Source: Hyphomicrobium sp. (GTDB taxonomy: Bacteria > Pseudomonadota > Alphaproteobacteria > Rhizobiales > Hyphomicrobiaceae). Taken from it: a stretch of 64,000 bases of DNA. Numbering within the stretch: the first letter of the stretch is position 1; every line of letters begins with the position of its first letter. This document shows, one piece after another, positions 45,926-54,702 of this stretch. The notes below the pieces were generated by a model. It did not search any database and was not told where the DNA came from. It was given only the letters and a program-made list of their open reading frames with translations. The translations under genes were made by a program, and so were the position numbers. The DNA is taken from NCBI GenBank assembly GCA_025351425.1, contig JANXVY010000062.1:1-64000 (forward strand). Direction: 5' to 3'.

Positions 45926-46768
45926 ATGGAGTTGTCTGCGGTCTTTCCCCAAGAGCCGCAGTCATCATCCATGCTCAACTTTGATCGCGCCGTCCGTGCC
46001 ACCAAAGGGGCGCGAGACTACCAGGAAGATGCAGCTCTGCTGTGGCCGGGCACGGGGCTGCTTGAGCCGTTGGCTGTGCTCCCGCCCGGCGACGGCCGCT
46101 TGTTCGCGATCCTTGCCGACGGCATGGGTGGACATGCCGGCGGCGCGTTGGCGAGCCGCCTGTGTTGCGATAACTTCCTCGCCGCCTACGCCGATCATCA
46201 CGGCACGATCGTCGAGAATCTGCTCCACGGCCTGGTTGCTGCCAACGACGCCATTGCGGCAAAGGTCGAGGACAATCCTCTGCTTTCAGGCATGGGCTCG
46301 ACGCTGGTCGCAACCACCTTCGGTCCCGAAGGCCTGGATTGGGTCAGCGTCGGCGACAGCCCGCTGCTGCTCTGGCGGCACGGTGAGATCGCGATGCTGA
46401 ACGAAGACCACTCGCTCGCGCCCGATCTCGACAAGCTCGCCGCCGCCGGCAAGATGAGCGCGAGCGAAGCCAAGCGCGACCCCCGCCGTCACATGTTGCG
46501 CTCCGCCGTGACGGGTGAGGAGATCGATCTGGTCGACATCTCCCGCAAGCCGTTGCTTCTCGAACCCGACGATGTCGTGATCCTCGCCAGCGATGGCCTC
46601 CAGACCCTCGACAACCAGGAGATCGCGCGCGTCATCGCCGCCTACGTCACTGATGGCGCCACGGGGATCGCAAGCGCCCTCATCCGCGCGATTGATGCCC
46701 TCCGCGAACCCCACCAGGACAACGCAACGGTGGTCGTGGTGCAAGTGTTGGGCGCCAAAGCAACCTGA
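45926..46768 (+). CDS. PP2C-family protein phosphatase
   Basis: 280 residues from ATG 45926; TTG 45908 and ATG 45971 are alternatives. PP2C metal-binding motifs are intact: RATKGARDYQEDA, FAILADGMGGHAGG, SGMGSTLVATTF, WVSVGDSPLLLW, DDVVILASDGLQ and QDNATVVVV. It probably dephosphorylates targets of the divergent kinase (42444). The gene starts shortly after the FHA gene and is likely cotranscribed with it. Confidence 0.9.
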   Translation: MELSAVFPQEPQSSSMLNFDRAVRATKGARDYQEDAALLWPGTGLLEPLAVLPPGDGRLFAILADGMGGHAGGALASRLCCDNFLAAYADHHGTIVENLLHGLVAANDAIAAKVEDNPLLSGMGSTLVATTFGPEGLDWVSVGDSPLLLWRHGEIAMLNEDHSLAPDLDKLAAAGKMSASEAKRDPRRHMLRSAVTGEEIDLVDISRKPLLLEPDDVVILASDGLQTLDNQEIARVIAAYVTDGATGIASALIRAIDALREPHQDNATVVVVQVLGAKAT

Positions 46769-46829
46769 GGCTGAAGCGAGGACCGTCGGCGCGTGTCTGC
46801 TCAGCTGCGTCGCCGTCCGCGATCACAGC

Positions 46830-47837
46830 TCAATGGATCGGCGCGGGATCGACCAATCCATCGGGGCATCCTGCTGGAAGCGCCGACGCGGCCCGCATCA
46901 GGTCGCCGAGCCCCGAACTCCCCTTGACGTCGCCGGCAAGATTGATCGTCAGTTCCGTGATCTTGCGGCTGTCGCGCCGTCCGTTGCAGGAGATGGTGAC
47001 GCGCGCGCCGGCCCCGGCGCCAAAGGCGTCGTCGAACGCAGTTCGGATGGCTAGGGCCGAAAGGTTCCGGCCGGCATTTTCAGCGAATAGCTGCGAGACT
47101 TTGGAAGCATTTATCGCCTCGGCCAATCCGGCCGCACGGGCAAAATATCCGTCGGCGCCGCCACCAAAACAAGTGCCGTGCACGATCCATTCGTGCCGCT
47201 GAAGTTTCGATTGCACACCGGGCATCACGGCCGACAGCCGCTTCAACGTGTCAACGTTCAGGTCTGGTTCGGGCAGACTGTTCCAGTCATGATCCCGGTC
47301 GATTTGCTGAATGGCGGGCGCGACGTTGCAGTACTGCGTCCCGCGCGGCTGAGGCCAGAGCCCATGTAAGCTCAGATGCATCCCGGCGAAACTCGAAGGC
47401 GTCAGCTCACGGCATTCGGCTTTGTCGGTGTGCTTTTCGCAAAATGCGGGCTCCCAGCCCATGGCGAGCACGTGGGTCGCGGCGACGCCCACATCGCCGC
47501 TTGCGCCGTTGGCAGCAGAGGCAGCCGCTCGGCGCACTGGCCGCTCGTCGGCGTCGAAGTGCCCGCACTCGGAACTGACCCAACGCTCTTCCGGCTGGGC
47601 CCCCTCGACGAGAATGCGATAATGCGAAGCATCTGGCTTGTTCTTTGCCACCACGTCATAGGGCTTGTTTTGCTCGACGGTTACGTCGCCGGGGTTGGTG
47701 CCCTTGCGAATAGACTGAAAGGCCGGGCACACCTGCGTCGCCGTGAAGACACCGGTCGTGTTGACGTCCGCTTGGGCTGGCGCCCAGGCCATCGCCAGCG
47801 TGATCGCACCGGAGATACCTGCCGTAAACAAACGCAT
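46830..47837 (-). CDS. Exported ribonuclease T2 family protein
   Basis: 335 residues from ATG 47837, with GGAG six bases upstream; ATG 47858 is in frame. Signal peptide ends PAQA. Both active-site blocks are present: LHGLWPQ (CAS-1) and HEWIVHGTC (CAS-2), each with its catalytic His. A Cys-rich N-terminal region of about 130 residues precedes the RNase core and is unusual for a minimal T2 enzyme. It would degrade RNA in the periplasm or outside the cell. Confidence 0.9.
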   Translation of the reverse strand: MRLFTAGISGAITLAMAWAPAQADVNTTGVFTATQVCPAFQSIRKGTNPGDVTVEQNKPYDVVAKNKPDASHYRILVEGAQPEERWVSSECGHFDADERPVRRAAASAANGASGDVGVAATHVLAMGWEPAFCEKHTDKAECRELTPSSFAGMHLSLHGLWPQPRGTQYCNVAPAIQQIDRDHDWNSLPEPDLNVDTLKRLSAVMPGVQSKLQRHEWIVHGTCFGGGADGYFARAAGLAEAINASKVSQLFAENAGRNLSALAIRTAFDDAFGAGAGARVTISCNGRRDSRKITELTINLAGDVKGSSGLGDLMRAASALPAGCPDGLVDPAPIH

Positions 47838-48045
47838 TGCTTGCTCCATGAAACTCATACCTCAGGCCAACCGAACGAAATGGGCTTGGCATCCATTGGT
47901 GTTCGGTACCTCGTCCCGTCTATAAGCGTCCGTCGTTACCCTGTCATCGCCGCAGGAAGTTGACTATGCATCAACCTTTCCTCTCGCCTGGCCCTCCGAT
48001 AGCCGCTAGGCAAGCAGCGAATTCCGCCCCCCACCTGTGAGCGCC

Positions 48046-49149
48046 ATGCCCGATCTCGCCTCTCTCCTGCAAAGCGGCTCCACGAACCTGTGGCTGTTCA
48101 TCCCGACTGCGATCCTGCTCGGCGCACTGCACGGCCTTGAGCCCGGCCACTCGAAGACGATGATGGCGGCCTTCATCATCGCCGTGCGCGGAACCCTGAT
48201 GCAGGCCGTGCTGTTAGGGCTGGCCGCTACACTGTCGCATACGGCCGTGGTTTGGGCGATCGCGCTGGCCGGATTGTATTTCGGCTCCCATTGGACCACC
48301 GAGACGACCGAGCCGTATCTCCAGCTGATCTCCGCCGTGCTGATTATCGCAACCGCACTCTGGATGCTCTGGCAGACCTGGCGCGAGCAGCACCCCGGCC
48401 ACCACCACGCCCATGCCGACGCCAACCAGATCGTCGACACCGGCCACGGCAAGCTCGCTGTCGCCATATTTGAGGACAATGTTCCACCCCGCTGGCGTAT
48501 CCTGAACCTGGGCGTGGCCAACGTCGGCCCGCGCGATCTGACACTCGAAACCGTTCGCCCCGACGGCGCCCGCCAGTCATTTTCGTTCATCCAGCGCGCC
48601 GCGTACCTGGAATCTGAACAGGAAATCCCCGAGCCGCACGCCTTCAAGGCGACCGTTCGGCTCTCGCACGGCACCCACGCCCATACCTACGCGCTCGAGT
48701 TCCACGAGCACGACCACAGTCGAGAGGGTGGTGCCCTGGACCTCGGGCTGGATGAAAGCTCGGATGCCCACGAGCGGGCCCATGCGGCGGAAATCCAGCA
48801 GCGATTTTCTGGCCGGCACGTCACGACCGGCCAGATCGTCCTGTTCGGGCTTACGGGCGGCCTGATCCCATGCCCGGCATCGATCACAATCCTGCTGCTG
48901 TGTCTCCAGCTCAAGCAGATCGCGCTGGGAGCGCTGCTGGTGCTTTGTTTCAGCATCGGGCTGGCGATCACGATGGTTGCAGCCGGCGCGGCAGCAGCTC
49001 TGAGTGTCCAGCACGTATCGAGCCGTTGGTCCGGCTTCAACGCCATCGCGAGGCGCGCGCCCTACCTCTCGGGCGCACTCATCATCTGCTTAGGCCTATA
49101 CACCGGCTATCTCGGCTGGATCGGCCTTACCGGCCATCACGGCTCCTGA
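48046..49149 (+). CDS. RcnA/NicO-type nickel-cobalt exporter with His-rich loop
   Basis: 367 residues from ATG 48046; GTG 48037 is also possible. Membrane helices carry HGLEPGHSKTMM, the metal motif of NicO exporters, and GGLIPCPASITILLLCL. Between helices 3 and 4 lies a loop of about 150 residues with His clusters (HPGHHHAHAD; EFHEHDH) and a beta-rich core. No RcnR-type repressor gene is adjacent. It probably exports Ni/Co; the size of the loop is notable. Confidence 0.87.
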   Translation: MPDLASLLQSGSTNLWLFIPTAILLGALHGLEPGHSKTMMAAFIIAVRGTLMQAVLLGLAATLSHTAVVWAIALAGLYFGSHWTTETTEPYLQLISAVLIIATALWMLWQTWREQHPGHHHAHADANQIVDTGHGKLAVAIFEDNVPPRWRILNLGVANVGPRDLTLETVRPDGARQSFSFIQRAAYLESEQEIPEPHAFKATVRLSHGTHAHTYALEFHEHDHSREGGALDLGLDESSDAHERAHAAEIQQRFSGRHVTTGQIVLFGLTGGLIPCPASITILLLCLQLKQIALGALLVLCFSIGLAITMVAAGAAAALSVQHVSSRWSGFNAIARRAPYLSGALIICLGLYTGYLGWIGLTGHHGS

Positions 49150-49258
49150 TGGCGCGGCCAAGTTGTTGCGCGCCGAAACCGCGAGCAGGAACGGCAGCGG
49201 CAGTGCATGGTTCTTCGGTATCAGCGAGCCGAGCGCGGCCACCCCGCCCCGGTTCTCG

Positions 49259-49915
49259 TCACACAAGCTTTCGCTCCACCGCGATGGCGATCAGCTCGGT
49301 CTGGGTGCGCGCATTCAGCTTGAGCCGCAGCGCCGCGCAAGACATGGCCACCGTCTTGTAGGAAACGCGCACCATATCTGCGATCTCGGAGAGGCTTTTG
49401 CCCTTTGCGAGCAGCCGCAAAATTTCGCTCTCGCGCCCCGAGAGCGCGCCTTGTCCAACGCCCGTGCCCCGTTCGCTGAGATGCGCGATGCGCTCGGAAA
49501 TCCCCGGCGGCCATGCGTTTCCGCCGGCGGCGACCTCCCGGATCGCCTTGAGCATTTGTGCGGGATTGTCGTTCTTGCTGACAAAGCCCTTGGCGCCGAT
49601 CTCCATCGCCTGGGCCACGAACACCGGATCGTCGTTCATTGAAAACATCACGACCCGCGCGCTCGCATCCCGCTCGATCAGCCGCCGCGCGAGTTCAAAC
49701 CCCGACAGCCCCGGCAAGTTGATATCGACGACGGCCACATCGGGCGTCATCACTGCGAGGACGTGCTCGGCGGCCTGGGCGGAGGCGGCTTCATGCACTG
49801 TCATACCGCCATCGGCCTCAAGCAACGCCTTGAAGCCGGACACGACGATCGGATGGTCATCGACGATTAAGATCTGCACTCTGGGCGGTTCCGCTCTCGT
49901 TTCGCGCAACATCAT
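49259..49915 (-). CDS. NarL/LuxR-type response regulator
   Basis: 218 residues: receiver domain (about 14-130) with DDHP, the phospho-Asp in VVDINLPGLSG and Lys in KGFVSKNDNP; LuxR-type HTH (about 155-215) with LSGRESEILRLLAKGKS and SYKTVAMSCAALRLKL. ATG 49912 is an alternative start. The gene is divergent from the histidine kinase. Targets are unknown. Confidence 0.93.
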   Translation of the reverse strand: MMLRETRAEPPRVQILIVDDHPIVVSGFKALLEADGGMTVHEAASAQAAEHVLAVMTPDVAVVDINLPGLSGFELARRLIERDASARVVMFSMNDDPVFVAQAMEIGAKGFVSKNDNPAQMLKAIREVAAGGNAWPPGISERIAHLSERGTGVGQGALSGRESEILRLLAKGKSLSEIADMVRVSYKTVAMSCAALRLKLNARTQTELIAIAVERKLV

Positions 49916-49980
49916 GCCACGGATGCGCTCCGCCCTGCTAGACTGGCGTGAAAACTCAAAAAAAGTCCAAGCCCCCCGGT

Positions 49981-51393
49981 ATGCCGCAATTATCGATCCG
50001 CACCCGACTGAACCTGTTGATCGGCGCCCTGCTGCTGCTGGGGCTCGCGATCAATCTTGCGTTGATCGTCTTTGGCGCAGGTCCCCGAATCCGTGCCGAG
50101 GACGACAGCATCGTCCGACTGTCCCGCCAGACCGTCGACCGCGCCCTCGCCGAACTCCAGTCCTCCGCCGATCCCAACCGCGACCTTGCAGCGCTGCTCG
50201 AAAAGCTCAGCGACATTCGCCACGTCCGGCTGTATTTCGAGCCCCCTGCGGGCCGCCCGGCCCCGCTTCCCGGCCAGGTGCTGACGCCTTCGCCGGTGCC
50301 GGATTGGTTCGCGCGCCTCGTCTATTCGGAGCGCCCCCCTCTGCGCTTACCGGCAATCGTCGGCAACAGGCTGCTCGGCCGGATCGTGATCGCCTCCAAG
50401 CCAGGCGACGAGATCGCCGAGATCTGGGCCGCCTTGACCAGCACCTTGACCGGTGGGCTGGCGCTCATTGCGGCTGTCTACGCGCTGACGACGCTGGCGG
50501 TACGCCAGGCCCTGATGCCGATCCAAGACCTGAGTTCGGCCCTGCGCCGCATGCGTGATGGCAACTATGAAGTCGATCTCCAACGCTCAGGCCCCCCCGA
50601 ACTGGCCCAGATCAGCATGAAGCTCAACGATCTGGCCGCAACCCTCAGTCGCACCCGCAGCGAAAACAGCCGCTTGGCCGAACAGATCATCTCGGTGGAA
50701 GACCATGAGCGGCGCGAACTCGCTCGTGAACTCCATGACGAGTTCGGTCCCTATCTGTTTGCGATCCGCGCCAACGTCACGGCGCTTCTGGCCGACGCCG
50801 AACGCTCGTCCAGTCCAGCCCGCGCCCAGAAATGCCAGAGCACGCTGGACCAGATCGAAGCCCTCCAGCAGATGAACCGCCGTGTTTTGCAGAAGTTGCG
50901 TCCGCCGGCCTTGAGCGAGCTAGGTCTCGACGGCGCACTGCGCAGCCTGATCGCCCTCTGGCGTGAAAACAACCCCGGTGTCGCGATCGCGCTCGATACG
51001 GTCGAGCCCCTGACCAAGGAACTCGACGAAACCACCGCGCTCACGGTATTTCGGGTGGTGCAGGAAGGCTTGACCAACGCGTTTCGGCACGCGAACGCGT
51101 CCCAAATCGGCATCACGGTTGTGCCCGGAGCAGCAGGTCGCCTCAACGTGACGGTGCGCGACAACGGCACGGGGATCGCTGGCGACAGCAAGCCGGGCTT
51201 CGGCCTCTCCGGCATGAGCGAGCGCGTGTGGGCGTTGGGCGGCAAAATGGCCATGTCCAACGGCCAGGAGGGCGGCGTCACGCTCAGCGTAGAGCTGCCG
51301 GTCTCGCCCCCTGCGACGCGAGGCTTCGTTGCGCAAACGCCCGCAAGCGCGCATGTCTCAGCCCAAACGACAACTCCGGTCGCCCCTGACTGA
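49981..51393 (+). CDS. NarX-type sensor histidine kinase
   Basis: 470 residues from ATG 49981; GTG 49948 is in frame. Two membrane helices (LLIGALLLLGLAINLALIVF; LTGGLALIAAVYAL) flank a periplasmic region of about 120 residues, followed by HAMP, HisKA_3 (EDHERRELARELHDEFGPYL with the phospho-His) and HATPase_c (EGLTNAFRHANAS, DNGTGI, GFGLSGM). It pairs with the divergent response regulator 49259. Confidence 0.92.
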   Translation: MPQLSIRTRLNLLIGALLLLGLAINLALIVFGAGPRIRAEDDSIVRLSRQTVDRALAELQSSADPNRDLAALLEKLSDIRHVRLYFEPPAGRPAPLPGQVLTPSPVPDWFARLVYSERPPLRLPAIVGNRLLGRIVIASKPGDEIAEIWAALTSTLTGGLALIAAVYALTTLAVRQALMPIQDLSSALRRMRDGNYEVDLQRSGPPELAQISMKLNDLAATLSRTRSENSRLAEQIISVEDHERRELARELHDEFGPYLFAIRANVTALLADAERSSSPARAQKCQSTLDQIEALQQMNRRVLQKLRPPALSELGLDGALRSLIALWRENNPGVAIALDTVEPLTKELDETTALTVFRVVQEGLTNAFRHANASQIGITVVPGAAGRLNVTVRDNGTGIAGDSKPGFGLSGMSERVWALGGKMAMSNGQEGGVTLSVELPVSPPATRGFVAQTPASAHVSAQTTTPVAPD

Positions 51394-51464
51394 TCCAGGC
51401 GGGGCAGCGTCCGGGCGAACGCATGCTCAGGCATGCCCGCCAAACCCAACGAAAGGCCATTTCC

Positions 51465-51686
51465 ATGCGTCGCAGTAAGGCCAAACCGGTCGAATTCGTG
51501 CTGTTCAACGTCCTCTACGAAGATGGCTCGCAGTCCTCCAATCGCAAGGTGCCAGCCCTCGAAGTGAGCGGCCTCGAGGGGGACGAGCCCGCGCTCGCCA
51601 TCATCGAAGCCCAGGATCGCGAAATCAGCGAAAAATCCGGCCGTCCGCGCGGCCCCATCAAGTCCATCGAACGCGCCGAACGTTGA
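51465..51686 (+). CDS. Small conserved-looking protein of unknown function
   Basis: 73 residues from ATG 51465, with GAAAGG upstream. It begins MRRSKAKPVEFVLFNVLYED and is charged with no signal or membrane segment. The codon use and ribosome-binding site look genuine. No domain was recognised. It sits between the histidine kinase and a hairpin-like repeat. Confidence 0.6.
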   Translation: MRRSKAKPVEFVLFNVLYEDGSQSSNRKVPALEVSGLEGDEPALAIIEAQDREISEKSGRPRGPIKSIERAER

Positions 51687-51724
51687 CGGTGTTCCCTTAA
51701 TGCGCGGGTCGAGGGCGCGCGCAT

Positions 51725-51738
51725 CCTGGCCTTCACTT
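51725..51738. repeat. Copy of the CCTGGCCTTCACTT repeat string
   Basis: Shared with 3730-3743 and 22080-22093. It lies between the small conserved gene and the convergent glycosyltransferase stop. Only this half of the 3674-3739 structure is present. Confidence 0.45.
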
Positions 51739-51752
51739 GTCCGGCGAGCCGT

Positions 51753-52868
51753 TCAGGCCTCAAGATAGAATCCCAAGATTGCCCCCGTCATCGCCTGGAC
51801 CGTAAAGCGTGCGGCGACGGCGATTTTTAGCCGCTGGGCCCTGGCGCGCGCGGCGGCGAGTTTGTCCACGCACTGCGTCATCGCGGCGGCAAGAGCGGCC
51901 ACGTCGTCGGCCGCGATGAGCACCGTGTCGCTGCCGGCCACGATCTCGGGTATCCCGCCGACGTTGGTCGCGATCAACGGCATGCCCGCTGCCGCCGCCT
52001 CGAGTACGATGTAGGGAAAGCTCTCCTTGCGCGACGGCACCACAAGCGTGCGGCCCATCGGAAAGGCCTCGGCGGCGGGCAGAGCGCCGGGAAACGTCAC
52101 CACTGGGACAAGCCCGAGTTCGCGTGCCAGCGCCTTGAAGGTTTCCGCATCCGGCCCCGCGCCCACGATCACCGCCCTTAACCCAACGGCGCGCCCCGCA
52201 TTAAGCTGCGCGAGCGCCCGCAGCATCACGTCGACGCCCTTCAAGGCGCGCAATTCCCCGATGAACAGAAAATCCGCTGCGTTCTCCGCTGGAACCTGTG
52301 CCACAAAATCCCGCGGCTGCAGCCCATTGGGCACCACCCGGCGCGGTGCCTTGCCAACGCCAATGCGCTCTCCGTACACCCGCGCCGCAAACGCGCTCTC
52401 GAAAATCAGCCCGTCCGTGAAGCGGTCGAGCACCCGCTCCAATCCCATGAAGAACCGGCCCTCGACCGAGCTGGGCGCATAATTGAGCGTACCGCCATGC
52501 GGGGTGTAGAACGTCTTGAGCTGTGCTCCCTGGGCCTTCAGCGCGCGTCCCGCAAGTCTGGCAAATGCGCCGCCTTTTGCACCATGTCCATGCAGAATGT
52601 CGATCCCCAGGCCGCGCACGTGATCCGTCACCGCGCGATGGGCCGCAAAATCCGACAGCGCGGGGAGCCGGTGCATGCCGATACGCTTGATGCCGAGTGT
52701 GAGTGAGGGCGCGATTTCATCGAGCCGCTGCTCGGTCAGCGCGTTGACGGCCTCGCTGTCAGCAACGATCCCGACGTGATGACCAAGCGCCGCCTGGGCC
52801 CCTGCAAGGTCCAGCACATGACGAAACAGCCCACCGACGGGGGCCCGGAGGCAATGCACGATACGCAT
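51753..52868 (-). CDS. GT4-like glycosyltransferase
   Basis: 371 residues of GT-B fold. N-terminal motif RAPVGGLFRHVLDLAGAQ binds the acceptor side; the donor-site region reads LVVPSRKESFPYIVLEAAAAGMPL with the E(x7)E pattern. It has no membrane segment and would act at the cytoplasmic membrane face, probably in surface polysaccharide or lipid-linked oligosaccharide synthesis. The sugar donor is unknown. Confidence 0.88.
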   Translation of the reverse strand: MRIVHCLRAPVGGLFRHVLDLAGAQAALGHHVGIVADSEAVNALTEQRLDEIAPSLTLGIKRIGMHRLPALSDFAAHRAVTDHVRGLGIDILHGHGAKGGAFARLAGRALKAQGAQLKTFYTPHGGTLNYAPSSVEGRFFMGLERVLDRFTDGLIFESAFAARVYGERIGVGKAPRRVVPNGLQPRDFVAQVPAENAADFLFIGELRALKGVDVMLRALAQLNAGRAVGLRAVIVGAGPDAETFKALARELGLVPVVTFPGALPAAEAFPMGRTLVVPSRKESFPYIVLEAAAAGMPLIATNVGGIPEIVAGSDTVLIAADDVAALAAAMTQCVDKLAAARARAQRLKIAVAARFTVQAMTGAILGFYLEA

Positions 52869-53210
52869 GACACGCCATTACCCCAAAATCATTGAGGCTT
52901 TATTGCCGGCAAGCCCCGTGCGGCTAGAGCATTTTCCGACGAAGTGGATACCGGTTCGTCGTCGACGGCGAAGCCTCGCTCCATGAAGACGGCGAAGCCT
53001 CGCTCCATGAAGACGAAAATGCGACAAAATCAGGAACCTAGAGCAAAATTCCGATTCCGTAGGATCGGAATTTGCTCTAGTCCGCCGCTTTTGCCCAAGG
53101 CAGTCCCGCTCAGTGACGCCGCTTCGGCCGCCCCCGTGGGCGCATAGCCGCTGCGCGCTTAGCCAGTTTGGGCCCGCCTAAAGTCATTGCCGGGATTGTC
53201 TTGTGACGCC
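52869..53210. other. Intergenic region holding a palindromic element
   Basis: About 340 bases between two minus-strand genes. Element copy C takes up most of it. 53100-53205 carries, in another minus frame, codons that would form a basic tail for MepA if the A9 run upstream slipped (see mepA). Confidence 0.4.
52924..53080. repeat. Bipartite palindromic element, family 1, copy C with internal tandem duplication
   Basis: CTAG ends at 52924 and 53077. The right hairpin is conserved (AAATTCCGAT, ATCGGAATTT). Inside the left module there are about 51 extra bases, including two tandem 24-base copies containing ACGGCGAAGCCTCGCTCCAT. The element is intergenic, upstream of a glycosyltransferase gene. 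Confidence 0.8.
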
Positions 53211-54635
53211 CTATTGCGTGGTAGTTTTTTTTTCGGCATGCCCCTTGGCTAAGCTTGCCGGGGTAACGATCGGCGCCCCGGCCGCCGCAGGATTGGCTGC
53301 AGCTGCTGCAGCTGCCGCAAGCGCGGCCGGCTTGGCTCCGGCCGCAGCCGTATGCGCTATTTTCTCGGCAACCTTGGCTGCCGCAGCCACGTCGGCTGCC
53401 ATGAGCGGATTGCCCGTCGCCAGCACCATCCGGCACTCGGCCGGCAGCTGATCGAGCGTCATCGGCGGTTTTTCCTTGGCGACAACGGCAGGGGGCTGCG
53501 GTATCGGGATTGGTGCCGGTTCCGGCGCGGTCTTGGCGATCAGGCGCAACCAATCGTCTAGTTCCTTGCCGCAGCCGTCGTCGCCCGGCACCGGCTTCTG
53601 CGGCGAGCAGTCGGTTGATCCCGGCGGACAGCCGATGCGCACATGGAAATGATAATGATGCCCCCAGTACGGGCGCACCTTCGACAGCCAGCCCCGGTCG
53701 GTCCCGGCGGCAAAACACAGCACCTGTTTGATGGCCGGATGCACGAAGATCCGCTCGACCTCCGGATACGAGGCCGCCCGCTTCAGGATCTTCAAGTGCC
53801 CGTCGGTCCACACGTCGCGGTTGACCGTCTGCTCGTCCTCGCCGAGCATGGATGTCGCCTCGATCTTTTCGCGCTCTTGGGGGGTCAAGATGCGATCCGG
53901 CATCGGCGTCAGCCAGATGTCCGCATCGAGCCCCAACTGGTGGCTCGCATGACCCGTCAGCATCGGCCCGCCGCGCGGCTGCGCGATATCGCCGACCAGC
54001 AGCCCCGGCCAGCCGTCTTTCGCCTTGCCATCAATGGCGAGTTTCTCGATCAAGGAAATGAGTTTGGGATGCCCCCAATTGCGGTTGCGTGACAGCCGCA
54101 TGGCCTGCCAGGCGGGGCCGTCGACGGGCAACGCCGTGGCACCGGCTAGGCAGCCCTTGGAATAGGTGCCGATGGCGCGGGCCGCTAATGGGACCGGGGA
54201 GCTGACGGCGCCAAACAGAACCTTTGCCGGCTTGAGACCGGGCGTACCTCCGCCCGCAGGCGCCTCATGATCAGCCGCGACCGGACCAGCCGATGGTGCC
54301 GGCAAAACCACTGCGGGAGCCGCCGCAACAGGGGCAGGAACTGCTGCGGCGGTTGAATCATTGGGAGCAGTTGCGGGCGATACGAGGGGAGCAGAAAGCT
54401 GCGGCGCGGCCCACCGCCCTAAATCGCCGCCCAAATCGTGCCTTGAGGGCCCGGCGCTCGAAGGTTCGCTTGATGGCGGGGTGTCGTGTTCGATCGCGGC
54501 TGGAGGGTTGATCGATGCCGCCTGGCCGGCTTCTCCAGATTGTACGGCGTTCGGCATTCCGGCGAACGCGGTCAGCGTCAGGCCGACGGCGACGAAGCCC
54601 AGCACTAGTTCGGAAAATAATCCGGCAACCCGCAT
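53211..54635 (-). CDS. mepA: Penicillin-insensitive murein endopeptidase
   Basis: 474 residues from ATG 54635, with AGGGA upstream. Signal segment, then a long Pro/Ala-rich spacer, then the M74 catalytic domain with zinc ligands in LTGHASHQLGLDADIWLTPM and in YWGHHYHFHVRIGCP. It cuts peptidoglycan cross-links in the periplasm. The C-terminus has an Ala-rich stretch and ends EKKTTTQ just after an A9 run; a one-base shift there would add 35 codons ending PRGRPKRRH, an AT-hook-like basic tail. Confidence 0.88.
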   Translation of the reverse strand: MRVAGLFSELVLGFVAVGLTLTAFAGMPNAVQSGEAGQAASINPPAAIEHDTPPSSEPSSAGPSRHDLGGDLGRWAAPQLSAPLVSPATAPNDSTAAAVPAPVAAAPAVVLPAPSAGPVAADHEAPAGGGTPGLKPAKVLFGAVSSPVPLAARAIGTYSKGCLAGATALPVDGPAWQAMRLSRNRNWGHPKLISLIEKLAIDGKAKDGWPGLLVGDIAQPRGGPMLTGHASHQLGLDADIWLTPMPDRILTPQEREKIEATSMLGEDEQTVNRDVWTDGHLKILKRAASYPEVERIFVHPAIKQVLCFAAGTDRGWLSKVRPYWGHHYHFHVRIGCPPGSTDCSPQKPVPGDDGCGKELDDWLRLIAKTAPEPAPIPIPQPPAVVAKEKPPMTLDQLPAECRMVLATGNPLMAADVAAAAKVAEKIAHTAAAGAKPAALAAAAAAAANPAAAGAPIVTPASLAKGHAEKKTTTQ

Positions 54636-54702
54636 TGCTTCCCTCTCGCGAGACCGCCGCGCTTGGAGCGCGTTAATACAATCTGCCTCAGTTCGAGGCA
54701 AA

